Source: Clostridia bacterium
Lineage (GTDB): Bacteria > Bacillota > Clostridia > Christensenellales > Aristaeellaceae
Length of the DNA stretch: 32,841 bases
Direction: 5' to 3'
NCBI GenBank assembly: GCA_017512675.1
Contig: JAFWEY010000022.1
Span: forward strand, 1 to 32,841
Notes under the pieces: generated by a model
Seen by the model: only the letters and a program-made list of their open reading frames with translations
Database searches by the model: none
Told to the model about the DNA's origin: nothing
Part shown: piece after piece, positions 23,646-31,481 of the stretch
Layout: every line of letters starts with the position of its first letter
Numbering within the stretch: the first letter of the stretch is position 1
Program-made: the position numbers and the translations under genes

Positions 23646-24434
23646 TTATACCTGGAACGGCGGCTTTCCCACGCGATGGACCTGAATTTCGTCGGTCACC
23701 GCGTCGGTGGAGCGCTGGCGCAGGAAAAACAGGACCGCATCCGCGATGTCCTCGGGCAGGATCAGCCCGTCGCTTTTCAGATCGGGCCGGGCGACGCGCA
23801 CCATATCGGTGTATACGCCGCCGGGCGAAATCGCGTGCACGCGCACGTTTTTCTGATACAGTTCGTTGGCGAGTACCTTGGTGAAGCCGAGCAGCGCGTG
23901 CTTGGAGGCGGCGTAGACGGACTGCAGCGGATATCCGGCGTGCGCGACCACCGAACAGATATTGACGATTGTGCCGAAGCCGGAATCCAGCAGGTGGGGC
24001 AGCGCCGCCTGGCACAGCAGGAACGGGCCTTTGATGTTGGCGTTCATGATCTGATCGAACAGTTCTTCGCTGACCGTTTCAAACGGCTGGGACTGGGCGA
24101 CGCCCGCGTTGTTGATCAGGATATCCAGCCTTCCGAAAGCCTCCGCCGTCTTTCTGACGGCGCGTTCGATGTATTCGCTGTCGGGCAGCGCGCCGGGCAG
24201 CACGATGGATTCGCCGCCTGCGGCAGCGACCGCGCCGGCGGTTTTGCGCAGCTTTTCGGGATTGCGCCCCATCAGGGCGACTTTGACGCCGTTTTCCGCC
24301 AGCATGCGCGCCACCGCGCTGCCGATGCCGCCGCCGGCGCCGGTGGGCAGCGCGGCTTTGCCGGTCAGTTCGCCCGGCCGGACGCGTGTCTGAGGAGCGG
24401 AGCCTGTGCTGTCGCATGCGTTTGTACTGTTCAT
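23646..24434 (-). CDS. Short-chain dehydrogenase/reductase (FabG-like)
   Basis: The 262-residue classical SDR has the cofactor motif TGAGGGIG (residues 31-38) and NNAG (108-111). The catalytic set is Asn132, Ser161, Tyr174 and Lys178 (YAASK). PGGVYTDM follows the active site, as expected. It reduces or oxidises a carbonyl/alcohol pair with NAD(P). FabG-like or sugar and alcohol dehydrogenase functions are both possible. Odd points are a 20-residue polar N-terminal extension and Pro30 just before the TGxxxGIG motif, where Val is usual. GGAGG is 6 bases from the ATG. It lies between the HAD phosphatase (105-base gap) and the HD gene (26 bases). Confidence 0.9.
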   Translation of the reverse strand: MNSTNACDSTGSAPQTRVRPGELTGKAALPTGAGGGIGSAVARMLAENGVKVALMGRNPEKLRKTAGAVAAAGGESIVLPGALPDSEYIERAVRKTAEAFGRLDILINNAGVAQSQPFETVSEELFDQIMNANIKGPFLLCQAALPHLLDSGFGTIVNICSVVAHAGYPLQSVYAASKHALLGFTKVLANELYQKNVRVHAISPGGVYTDMVRVARPDLKSDGLILPEDIADAVLFFLRQRSTDAVTDEIQVHRVGKPPFQV

Positions 24435-24539
24435 GATTTCCTCCGTTTCTGTTTCGCCCGGGATGAAGACGGCGTTCGGCGGCCCGCCGGAAGGTGTCCG
24501 CGGGACGGGTTCCTCATTTCGGCGGCGGGATACCGCTTC

Positions 24540-25220
24540 TCAGGCGAAATCCTGTATAAGATCCGCGAACGATTCGATATAGACGTCGCAGGTGCGCAGA
24601 ATCTCCGCGGCGTCGCGCACCTGCATCGGCTCCATGACGCCGCAGACCTGAAGCCCTGCGGCCTTTGCGCCCTGCATCGCGTAAAGCGCGTCTTCGAACA
24701 TAACCGCGTTTTCCGGCGCGACATGCAGCCGCTTTGCCGCCTCCAGATAGTATTGCGGCTTGCTTTTGGTCAGCTTTTCGTCCGCGCTGCTGATGGCGAA
24801 AGCCATTCCGCGCAGCAGGCCGAATCTTTCCAGCACAGGGCGCGCCAGATCCATCGGCGTGGCGGTGGCGATGCACATCGGCTTTCCCAATTCCGCCAAT
24901 CGGCGCAGGAACTGCAGCGCGTGCGGCTTGGGCACCACGCTTGTGCGGTAATAGGTTTGCATGCGCCTCTTGTGCTCGTTCCACACGTCCTCGAAGGTCT
25001 CGGTTACGCCGGGACGCGACAGGTATTCCTGGATCACGGAGCGGTTGGTCATTTCCATCAGGTCCGCGCGTGTTTCCTCGGGTACGGGCAGCCCCCGGGC
25101 TTCCAGAAAATCGATGTTGAGGCGCCGCCAGCTGGGCATGGAATCCACAAGCGTGCCGTCCATATCGAAAAGGAAGCCTTCGGCGCCTGCGAAATCGATG
25201 GGGCGGTTTACGGTCTTCAT
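24540..25220 (-). CDS. HAD-family phosphatase/phosphoglucomutase-like protein
   Basis: The 226-residue protein has the HAD motifs in order: DMDGTLVDS (Asp19 nucleophile, Asp21), IATATP (motif II), KSKPQYY (motif III Lys) and MFEDALYAMQGAKAAG (motif IV acids). The helical cap between residues 25 and 85 puts it with beta-phosphoglucomutase-like phosphatases. It probably dephosphorylates a small phosphosugar or nucleotide. Its ATG overlaps the stop codon of the upstream alanyl-tRNA-editing gene (ATGA), which signals tight coupling. Confidence 0.9.
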   Translation of the reverse strand: MKTVNRPIDFAGAEGFLFDMDGTLVDSMPSWRRLNIDFLEARGLPVPEETRADLMEMTNRSVIQEYLSRPGVTETFEDVWNEHKRRMQTYYRTSVVPKPHALQFLRRLAELGKPMCIATATPMDLARPVLERFGLLRGMAFAISSADEKLTKSKPQYYLEAAKRLHVAPENAVMFEDALYAMQGAKAAGLQVCGVMEPMQVRDAAEILRTCDVYIESFADLIQDFA

Positions 25221-26428
25221 TCTGCCGCCTCCCGCGCCAGATTTTCAAGCGCCAGCTTCAGGGCTTCGCCGCCCGGCGCCGCTCCCTGCGCGAAATCCGG
25301 CCTTCCGCCGCCCTTGCCGCCCAGCACCCTGCAGGTTTCGGAAAGCAGCCTGCCTGCGGAGACCGGCACGGACGGCGGCACGGCAAACAGCAGCAGGGAT
25401 CCTTTCTGCGTTCCGGCGGACAGAAGCGCGATCAGCCCCGCGGAGGTGATCTCGTTTGCCGCGTCCCTGAGGGCGAATGCGTCTGCGCCTTCGAAAACGC
25501 AGGCAACGGCCTTCAGCCCGTTTGGCAGACATTCGGGGCTGCGGATGGCTTCGCGCGCCTTTTCGAGGATTTGTTCGCGGCGCAAAGCGCCCAGCGCGCG
25601 TTCGGCTTCCTTTGTCTTTTCCAACTGATGCGAGACCGCCGCGCCCAGCGATTCCACCTCGGTGGAGAGCAGCCTGGCCGCTTCCCGGGCGGCCTCAAAG
25701 CGCATGCGGTAATCGAGGACGGCGCGCTGGCCGCATACGAACGTCACCCGCATTTTGCCCTTGCTGGGGCGCGCGTCGAGAATTTTCACCAGACCGATTT
25801 CGCCGGTGCGGGCGGGATGCGTGCCGCCGCAGGCCACGCATTCCTCGTCGCCGATCATTACGATGCGGATGTGCTCCCTGACCGTCGGCGGCTTGCGCAG
25901 CGGAAGCCGGCTGAGCTCCGCTTCGTCCGGGAACCAGCAGCGGATCGGCAGATTGCGCTGGATGTCCCGGTTGACCGCGTCCTCGATGAGCAGCAGGGAT
26001 TCTTCGTCCACCCGCGTCGCGCCCCCGGGAAGATCGACGTCGATCGAGGAAGCGTCGTGTCCCAGATGAAGGCCGATCGTATGGCCGTTCAGCAGGCGGT
26101 GGATCGCGCCGGCGATCATGTGCTCGCCGGCATGCTGCTGCATGTGGTCAAAACGCCGTTCCCAGTCGATGCGTCCCCGGACCTCAGAGCCTTCCGGAAG
26201 CGGCTGATCCACCGTGTGCCAGACTTCCCCGGCGGAGTTGACCGTGACGTCTTCCACCCGCGCAGCGCCGAGGAAGCCGGTGTCGTACGGCTGTCCGCCG
26301 GAAGTCGGATAGAAGGCGCTGGCGTCGAGCAGAACGCGCCATGCGCCGTCGGCGGGCTCGCATTTCAGAACCCGGGCGGAAAAGTCAGTCAGGTAGGAAT
26401 CGCTGTAATACAATCTCTCGGTGGCCAT
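25217..26428 (-). CDS. Alanyl-tRNA editing protein, AlaX-like with DHHA1 domain
   Basis: The 403-residue protein has an N-terminal AlaRS-like beta-barrel part (FYPTSGGQPYDTG, residues 39-51). The editing site follows, with zinc ligands His95 and His99 (HMQQH) and Cys200 and His204 (CGGTHPARTGE). A coiled region (about 230-300) and a C-terminal DHHA1 domain (GGKGGGRPDFAQG near 375) complete it. It hydrolyses mischarged Ser- or Gly-tRNA(Ala) in trans, protecting translation. This is the long AlaX form. The ATG at 26426-26428 is preceded by AGAGGTG. The frame reaches a GTG at 26446, but that lies upstream of the ribosome site. It leads a four-gene operon. Confidence 0.93.
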   Translation of the reverse strand: MATERLYYSDSYLTDFSARVLKCEPADGAWRVLLDASAFYPTSGGQPYDTGFLGAARVEDVTVNSAGEVWHTVDQPLPEGSEVRGRIDWERRFDHMQQHAGEHMIAGAIHRLLNGHTIGLHLGHDASSIDVDLPGGATRVDEESLLLIEDAVNRDIQRNLPIRCWFPDEAELSRLPLRKPPTVREHIRIVMIGDEECVACGGTHPARTGEIGLVKILDARPSKGKMRVTFVCGQRAVLDYRMRFEAAREAARLLSTEVESLGAAVSHQLEKTKEAERALGALRREQILEKAREAIRSPECLPNGLKAVACVFEGADAFALRDAANEITSAGLIALLSAGTQKGSLLLFAVPPSVPVSAGRLLSETCRVLGGKGGGRPDFAQGAAPGGEALKLALENLAREAAE

Positions 26429-26444
26429 CGCTGCACCTCTTTTC

Positions 26445-26484
26445 ACAATGGATACATTGTACGTTCCGCGGTTTTCCGATGCAA
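26445..26484 (-). promoter_or_regulatory. Promoter of the alaX operon with overlapping inverted repeat
   Basis: Minus strand TTGCAT (26479-26484), 17 bp, TACAAT (26456-26461). The inverted repeat ACAATG-GATA-CATTGT (26445-26460) overlaps the -10 and start point, so a repressor could sit there. Confidence 0.6.
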
Positions 26485-26597
26485 GACAAATCCGGATAAA
26501 ATATGGGTTTCATTGGTGTTGAAAGAGCGGAAGCGCGCCTTCGCGCGATTCTGTTCAGCGGACAGCGGGACAGGCATGCACAGACCGGGAGCAGCGG

Positions 26598-26647
26598 ATT
26601 GACCTTTACTGACTTTTAACCTCCGGAAGTATTGACTTTCTTTGACT
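26598..26647 (+). promoter_or_regulatory. Two CtsR-like operators before hsp20
   Basis: The CtsR site is a tandem heptamer, in this orientation TTTGACC-NTN-TTTGACC. Box 2 (26631-26647) reads ATTGACT-TTC-TTTGACT and overlaps the -35. Box 1 (26598-26614) reads ATTGACC-TTT-ACTGACT and starts exactly 33 bp upstream, about three helical turns. The heptamer spacing of three bases with a central T is kept in both. No CIRCE element is seen. Confidence 0.6.
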
Positions 26648-26660
26648 ATTGATGTATAAT
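26632..26660 (+). promoter_or_regulatory. Strong sigma-A promoter of hsp20
   Basis: TTGACT (26632-26637), 17 bp, perfect TATAAT (26655-26660). The leader of about 77 bases contains a 6-bp hairpin GCCCCG-TAC-CGGGGC (26683-26697) and ends with AGGAG 8 bases before the ATG. Because this is sigma-A, heat control would need a repressor, which fits the CtsR-like boxes. Confidence 0.8.
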
Positions 26661-26743
26661 GCAATCGTCGCAAGGGAACGAAGCCCCGTACCGGGGCGCC
26701 CGGGCGCGGATATAGAAAATGATCGCAAAAAGGAGAATGCTTT

Positions 26744-27169
26744 ATGACAAACTTAATGCCTTATCGCTTTAACCGTCACAGTGACTTTGTACCCTCGATG
26801 ATGGACGATTTCTTCCGCCCGTTCTTTGCGCCGGCGCGTTCGCCGGAGTCGTTCCGGGTCGATGTGAAGGATGAAGGATCCGGCTACCTGCTGGAGGCCG
26901 AACTCCCGGGCATGAAAAAGGAAAATGTCCGTATCAGCGTGGAGAACGATGTTCTCACCATCGAGACCAAAACGGATGAAAAGAAGGAAGAGAGGAAAGA
27001 CAATTACCTGATGAACGAGCGCCGTACAGGCTGCTTCCGCCGGTCCTTTACGCTGAACGGGATCGATGAAACCGGAATCACCGCGGCTTATGAAGACGGC
27101 ATTCTGAAAATCACGCTGCCCAAAGCGGCGGAAGAGGAAAAGACCGGACACGAAATCACGATCCAATAA
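26744..27169 (+). CDS. hsp20: Hsp20/alpha-crystallin small heat-shock protein
   Basis: The 141-residue protein has a short N-terminal arm (MPYRFNRHSDFVPSMMDDFFRPFF) and an alpha-crystallin domain from about residue 37 to 130. Recognisable parts are YLLEAELPGMKKENVRISVEN, the loop rich in Glu and Lys (TDEKKEERKDNYL), FRRSFTL and the A.YEDGILKITLPK signature. The C-terminal I-x-I anchor is HEITIQ. It forms oligomers that hold unfolding proteins in the cytoplasm for refolding by other chaperones. It is a single-gene unit with its own promoter and terminator. Tandem heptamers overlapping the promoter suggest control by CtsR. Confidence 0.95.
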   Translation: MTNLMPYRFNRHSDFVPSMMDDFFRPFFAPARSPESFRVDVKDEGSGYLLEAELPGMKKENVRISVENDVLTIETKTDEKKEERKDNYLMNERRTGCFRRSFTLNGIDETGITAAYEDGILKITLPKAAEEEKTGHEITIQ

Positions 27170-27183
27170 GTCCCCCTTTTTCC

Positions 27184-27217
27184 CGGCGCCGGAGCCTTCG
27201 CTCCGGCGCCGTTTTTT
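27184..27217 (+). terminator. Rho-independent terminator of hsp20
   Basis: A perfect 12-bp GC-rich stem (27184-27195 with 27200-27211), loop CTTC, followed by six T (27212-27217). It begins 14 bases after the stop codon. This is the clearest terminator in the window. Confidence 0.95.
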
Positions 27218-27295
27218 GCGTATGGCGAAGAAATCCGCTCCGCAACGTTCATCGATTGTTCATTTTTTGCCTACGCGACTGACAAACTTACCCGG

Positions 27296-27301
27296 TATAA
27301 T
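27296..27301 (+). promoter_or_regulatory. -10 element of the export operon promoter
   Basis: A perfect TATAAT lies about 57 bases before the first gene of the export operon. No -35 hexamer is found at 16-18 bp (the sequence there is ACGCGA), so the promoter may need an activator. CTGACA at 27279 is too close. Confidence 0.4.
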
Positions 27302-27357
27302 GCGTGCCATAAAGCGGGGAAGGAAGACAGATCCGTCTGCGGGAGAAGGGGATTGCC

Positions 27358-28398
27358 ATGGCAGAACAGCAAAAGCGGACAAAGAAGAAAAGAAAGGGAA
27401 GCCTGCGCAGGTGGATTGTGATCGTCGCGCTGCTTCTCGCGGCGGCGGCCGTATGGTTTTTTGTGCTGCCGCGTCAGGGCGGAACGGGCGGCAAGACATA
27501 CAAAACCTATACCGCGTCCATCGGCACCATCAGCAATTCCAGCAGCTTTACCGGCAGTTTGGAACTGATCGATTCGGCGGAATACACCGCGTCATCCGCA
27601 TCCGCGGTGCGGCAGGTGAACGTATCCGAGGGAGACAGAGTGACGGAAGGGCAGAGGCTTCTCCGCCTCTCCAGCGGACAGACGGTTACGGCGGATTTTG
27701 ACGGCACCGTCAACAAGCTGTATGTAAAAAAGGACGATACGGTTTCTGCCGGCGACGCGCTGATTCAGATCGCCGATTTTGACCACATGAAGGTTTCCGT
27801 ACGGGTGGACGAATACGACATATCCGATGTGGCGGTGGGCCAGGCGTGTACCGTCACCACGACCGCGACCGAGAAGGCTTTCGAATCCTCCATCGCTTCG
27901 ATCGACTATATTTCTTCGAATTCCACAGGAAACGTAGCCTATTATACGGCAGACGCTTACGTGGACACGAACGGCGAAGCCTGGCCGGGCATGCAGGTCA
28001 CCCTGACCATCCCGAAGGAGGAAGCAAAGGACGTGGTCGTTCTGAAGATGGATGCCATCAGCTTCGACCGGAAAAACCAGGCCTATGTGCTGGCGGACGA
28101 CGGAAGCGGCAACAAAGTGGAAAGGCAGGTCGAGGTCGGCGTCAGCAACGGCAACTACGTCGAAATCAAATCCGGCCTGGCGGAAGGCGATACGGTCTAC
28201 GCGGAATCCGAAGAAACGACGCAGGCGACAGGCATCCTGTCCCTGTTCGGGGGGCAGATGGGCAGGACGCCGCGCAGCGGCATGCAGCAGAGGGGCAGCT
28301 GGAGCGGCGAGCGCACCGGAGGTTCCGGAACCGGTTCGGGAAGCGGCAGATCCGGCGGCAGCGGATTCGGCAGCGGAAACGGGGGCGGCAGGCCATGA
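27358..28398 (+). CDS. MacA/HlyD-like periplasmic adaptor of an ABC exporter
   Basis: The 346-residue protein has a basic N-terminus, one membrane segment (about 19-37) and an extracytoplasmic part. That part carries two half-lipoyl motifs (VNVSEGDRVTEGQRLLRL and GTVNKLYVKKDDTVSAGDALIQI), then a beta-barrel domain (MKVSVRVDEYDISDVAVGQ) and a membrane-proximal end (NGNYVEIKSGLAEGDTVY). This is the order in MacA-type adaptors. There is no long coiled hairpin between the lipoyl halves, fitting a Gram-positive cell with no outer-membrane channel. The last 45 or so residues are a Gly/Ser/Arg-rich tail. The stop overlaps the ATPase start (ATGA). Confidence 0.9.
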   Translation: MAEQQKRTKKKRKGSLRRWIVIVALLLAAAAVWFFVLPRQGGTGGKTYKTYTASIGTISNSSSFTGSLELIDSAEYTASSASAVRQVNVSEGDRVTEGQRLLRLSSGQTVTADFDGTVNKLYVKKDDTVSAGDALIQIADFDHMKVSVRVDEYDISDVAVGQACTVTTTATEKAFESSIASIDYISSNSTGNVAYYTADAYVDTNGEAWPGMQVTLTIPKEEAKDVVVLKMDAISFDRKNQAYVLADDGSGNKVERQVEVGVSNGNYVEIKSGLAEGDTVYAESEETTQATGILSLFGGQMGRTPRSGMQQRGSWSGERTGGSGTGSGSGRSGGSGFGSGNGGGRP

Positions 28399-29084
28399 CC
28401 TTCTTTCGGATGGAGAAGATCAACAAATTCTTTCCGATGGGCGAAGAACAGGCGCATATCCTGAAGGATATCGATCTGACGCTGGAAGAAGGGGACTACC
28501 TGTCGATTCTCGGGCCCTCCGGGTCCGGCAAAACGACGCTGATGAACATCATCGGCTGTCTGGACGTGGCGAGCAGCGGGCGCTATATCCTGAACGACAG
28601 GGAAATCGAGGACCTGACCGAAGCGGAGCTCGCGCACATTCGCAGCCGGGAAATCGGGTTCGTCTTTCAGGATTCGCAGCTGCTGCCGCGGCTGACCGCG
28701 CAACAGAACGTGGAACTGCCGCTGATCTATGCGGGCACTTCGCCCGCGGAGCGGCGGCGCAGGGCGCAGGCCATGCTGGAAAGAGTGGAGCTTTCCGACA
28801 GGATGAATCATTTTCCCAATCAGCTCTCCGGAGGGCAGCAGCAGCGCGTGGCGATCGCCCGCGCGCTGGTGGGCGGGCCGTCTCTTCTGCTGGCGGACGA
28901 ACCGACCGGCGCGCTGGATCAGAAGACCGGCAGACAGGTGATGAAGCTGTTCGGGGAACTGAACGGCGAAGGGCGCACGGTGATCATGATCACCCACGAC
29001 ACGAACATCGCCCGGAACGCGCGCAGGATCGTGCATATCATCGACGGCGAGCTGACGGAAGGCGGGGATGCGGCGGATGTTTAA
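28395..29084 (+). CDS. ABC transporter ATP-binding protein, MacB/LolD-type
   Basis: The 229-residue ATPase has Walker A GPSGSGKTT, Q-loop FVFQDSQLLPRLTA, signature LSGGQQQRVAIARAL, Walker B LLLADEPTGALD and switch His ITHDTNIA. The sequence after Walker A (LMNIIGCLD) is the hallmark of the MacB/LolD/FtsE type, which drive mechanotransmission or peptide export rather than import. The ATG at 28395 overlaps the adaptor stop. The frame is open further upstream in a shadow of the adaptor gene, which is rejected. The last 17 bases overlap the permease gene. Confidence 0.95.
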   Translation: MTFFRMEKINKFFPMGEEQAHILKDIDLTLEEGDYLSILGPSGSGKTTLMNIIGCLDVASSGRYILNDREIEDLTEAELAHIRSREIGFVFQDSQLLPRLTAQQNVELPLIYAGTSPAERRRRAQAMLERVELSDRMNHFPNQLSGGQQQRVAIARALVGGPSLLLADEPTGALDQKTGRQVMKLFGELNGEGRTVIMITHDTNIARNARRIVHIIDGELTEGGDAADV

Positions 29085-30288
29085 GAAGATCTGCGGTGTG
29101 CTTTCGATGCTCGTGGAATGCGTGCGCATGTCCCTTCAGAACATCTTCGCCAACCGCCTGCGTTCCTTTTTGACGGTGTTGGGGATTCTGATCGGCGTGG
29201 CGGCGGTCATCGCGCTGATCACGACGGTCAACGCTTTTTCCGGCTCCCTGTCGGATTCATTCAAAACGATGGGCGCCGGCACGCTGAGCGTAACGGTGAC
29301 CGGCAGCGATCTGAAGAGCGGGCTGTCCACAAAGGACCTGAACGCGCTGACGGAGCTTCCCGCCGTGGAGGGAGTATCGCCGCAGGAGTCGCTGCGCTCG
29401 CGCATTTCGCACGCGGGAAGCCATGACACCCGTATCCGGGTAACCGGCCGCAGCGGATCTTACTTTGCGAAGAATGAAGGCCTGGTATCCAGGGGGCGCC
29501 CGATCAACGTGATCGACGAAAACAACAGCTCCCGGGTATGCCTGATCAATTCCGATGTGACGGAAACGCTGTTCTACGGCGTGGATCCGCTGGGGGAAAC
29601 GATTTATATCGACGGCATGCCGTTTTCCGTAATCGGCACGCTGGCGGACGACAGCGCGAAGTCCGTCACCAGCATCATGAACGGATCGGACGAAATCGTC
29701 ATTCCCTACACCACGGCCATGAAGATGAATTCGGTCAATGTAGTGACTTCGCTGACGGTCTATCTGGCGGACGGCGTCGATTCGGATACGGCCAACGACG
29801 AACTGGAGGAGTGGTTCGACGCGCTGTTCAGCTATGAGGAGGACTGCTATTCGATCATGAGCATGTCTTCCATCGAGGATACGATGCAGTCGATGCTGTC
29901 GATGGTGTCGAGCCTGCTGGCCGGCATCGCGTCCATCGCGCTGGTGGTCGGAGGCATCGGCATTATGAACATGATGCTGACGACGGTGACCGAGCGAACG
30001 GCGGAAATCGGACTCAAAAAAGCGCTGGGCGCTCTGCCCTGGCAGATACAGGTGCAGTTCCTGATCGAATCGTTCCTGCTGAGCATGATCGGCGGCGCCG
30101 CGGGAATCGCGCTGGGCCTCGGACTGTCGATGTTCCTGTGCAGCATGATGAGTACGGATTTCCTGATTTCCGTCCAGGCGATTCTGCTGGGCTTCGGATT
30201 TTCCGCGGCCGTCGGCATCGTATTCGGCTGGGCTCCGGCGCGCAAGGCGAGCCGGCTCAATCCGATCGACGCGCTTCGATCGATGTGA
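29068..30288 (+). CDS. ABC transporter permease, MacB/FtsX-type
   Basis: The 406-residue protein has the MacB layout. A first membrane helix (LRSFLTVLGILIGVAAVIAL, about 31-50) is followed by a large extracytoplasmic domain (about 55-270). Three C-terminal helices follow, starting at LLAGIASIALVVGGIGIMNMM, with the cytoplasmic signature VTERTAEIGLKKALGA between them. The closing P.A.KASRLNPIDALRS is also typical. With its ATPase and adaptor it would move peptides, antibiotics or lipids from membrane or cell surface. The start is 29068 or 29077. Both overlap the ATPase end, and the first is kept. Confidence 0.93.
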   Translation: MRRMFKKICGVLSMLVECVRMSLQNIFANRLRSFLTVLGILIGVAAVIALITTVNAFSGSLSDSFKTMGAGTLSVTVTGSDLKSGLSTKDLNALTELPAVEGVSPQESLRSRISHAGSHDTRIRVTGRSGSYFAKNEGLVSRGRPINVIDENNSSRVCLINSDVTETLFYGVDPLGETIYIDGMPFSVIGTLADDSAKSVTSIMNGSDEIVIPYTTAMKMNSVNVVTSLTVYLADGVDSDTANDELEEWFDALFSYEEDCYSIMSMSSIEDTMQSMLSMVSSLLAGIASIALVVGGIGIMNMMLTTVTERTAEIGLKKALGALPWQIQVQFLIESFLLSMIGGAAGIALGLGLSMFLCSMMSTDFLISVQAILLGFGFSAAVGIVFGWAPARKASRLNPIDALRSM

Positions 30289-30338
30289 TTTTGTTGCCCG
30301 AACCGCAAGGCTGACCAATACAGAGAGGAGAATTACCC

Positions 30339-31481
30339 ATGAAACGCAGCATTCTGACCATTGCCCTGGCGCTGATTCTGGCGCTGAGCTCCGCAATTGC
30401 CGTACAGGCAGAGAGCATTTCCATCAGCGGCACCGTTACCAGCAAGGGTGCCACTCCGATCTACGCGCCGATCGGCGGCACGGTTTCCGAGGTTCTGATC
30501 GAGGCGGGACAAACGGTGAGCGACGGCGACACGATCGCGAAGCTCCGCACCGAAAAGGTTTACGCCGAGGAAGCCGGAACGGTTCGCGGCGTGTTCGGCG
30601 GACCGGGCGACAACGCGGAAACCGTGGGAACCCGCTACGGCGCGGTGCTGTACATTGAGGGCGCGGCGAAATACACGGTCACTGCGTCCACCGAAAACGC
30701 GTATTCCAGCACCGCCACCAAATTCGTCCACGTGGGCGAAAAAGTCTATATAAAGAACCGCAGCACCGGCACCCGCAAGGGTGTGGGCCAGGTAACCGCG
30801 GTGGAAGGGATCGAATTCACGGTGGAAATCACACAGGGGGATTTCCTGCTGGAGGAATCGGTGGACATTTACCGCAGCGAATCCTTCGTGACGTCCACCC
30901 GCATCGGCCGCGGAGACATCGCCCGCAAGACCCCGACGGCGGTTGCCGGCACAGGAAGCATCGTTTCGATGGCGGTGGCGGACGGAGATGCTGTGACGAA
31001 AGGACAGCTGCTGTTTGAAACGCTGAGCGGAACGTATGACGGATGCTACGCGACGGGCAGCGAAATTGTTGCCGATGTGGACGGCGTGGTTTCGCAGGTG
31101 CAGGCGGAAGCGGGTTCCCAGCTCGAGAAGGGCGGCGTCGTTGCGACGGTCTGGACCAAAGACAGCATGCGCGTGGAAGCGACGATTCCGGAAGGCGATC
31201 TTGCCAACGTCACGGTCGGCGAAAAGGTGACGATTGAGCTGATCTGGAACCAGGACAGCGACGTGACCTATCCCGGCGTGATCACCGGCATTTCTTCCTC
31301 CGCCCAGGAAGCCGCCGGCGAGGAAAGCGAAGAAGCCAGCTATACGGTATGGATCGATTTCACTCCGGATGAAAACACGCGCTTCGGAATGAGCGCGGTA
31401 GTGACCACCGGCGCGGAGGAAGCATACGAAGAAGCAGCGCCGGAGGAAGAGGCGGCGGAAGATGAAGCATTCGAAAGCTAA
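30339..31481 (+). CDS. Second exported adaptor-like protein (HlyD-type)
   Basis: The 380-residue protein has a cleavable signal peptide (MKRSILTIALALILALSSAIAVQA), unlike the membrane-anchored first adaptor. It carries two biotinyl/lipoyl-like hairpins: GTVSEVLIEAGQTVSDGDTIAKL (about 48-70) and GVVSQVQAEAGSQLEKGGVVATV (about 248-270). A barrel-like segment follows (MRVEATIPEGDLANVTVGEKV). It ends in an acidic Glu/Ala-rich tail. It looks like an adaptor freed from the membrane, perhaps linking the pump to the wall protein encoded next. The ribosome site GAGGAG precedes the ATG. It starts 50 bases after the permease, and its last 20 bases overlap the next gene. Confidence 0.82.
   Translation: MKRSILTIALALILALSSAIAVQAESISISGTVTSKGATPIYAPIGGTVSEVLIEAGQTVSDGDTIAKLRTEKVYAEEAGTVRGVFGGPGDNAETVGTRYGAVLYIEGAAKYTVTASTENAYSSTATKFVHVGEKVYIKNRSTGTRKGVGQVTAVEGIEFTVEITQGDFLLEESVDIYRSESFVTSTRIGRGDIARKTPTAVAGTGSIVSMAVADGDAVTKGQLLFETLSGTYDGCYATGSEIVADVDGVVSQVQAEAGSQLEKGGVVATVWTKDSMRVEATIPEGDLANVTVGEKVTIELIWNQDSDVTYPGVITGISSSAQEAAGEESEEASYTVWIDFTPDENTRFGMSAVVTTGAEEAYEEAAPEEEAAEDEAFES

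Noticed and set aside
23613..25628. Plus-strand open frame of 671 codons
   Set aside because: Shadow of the SDR, HAD and AlaX genes, whose catalytic residues are intact on the minus strand.
26661..26743. RNA thermometer in the hsp20 leader
   Set aside because: The only clear hairpin (26683-26697) is very GC-rich and does not include the ribosome site, so it would not melt at heat-shock temperature to free it.
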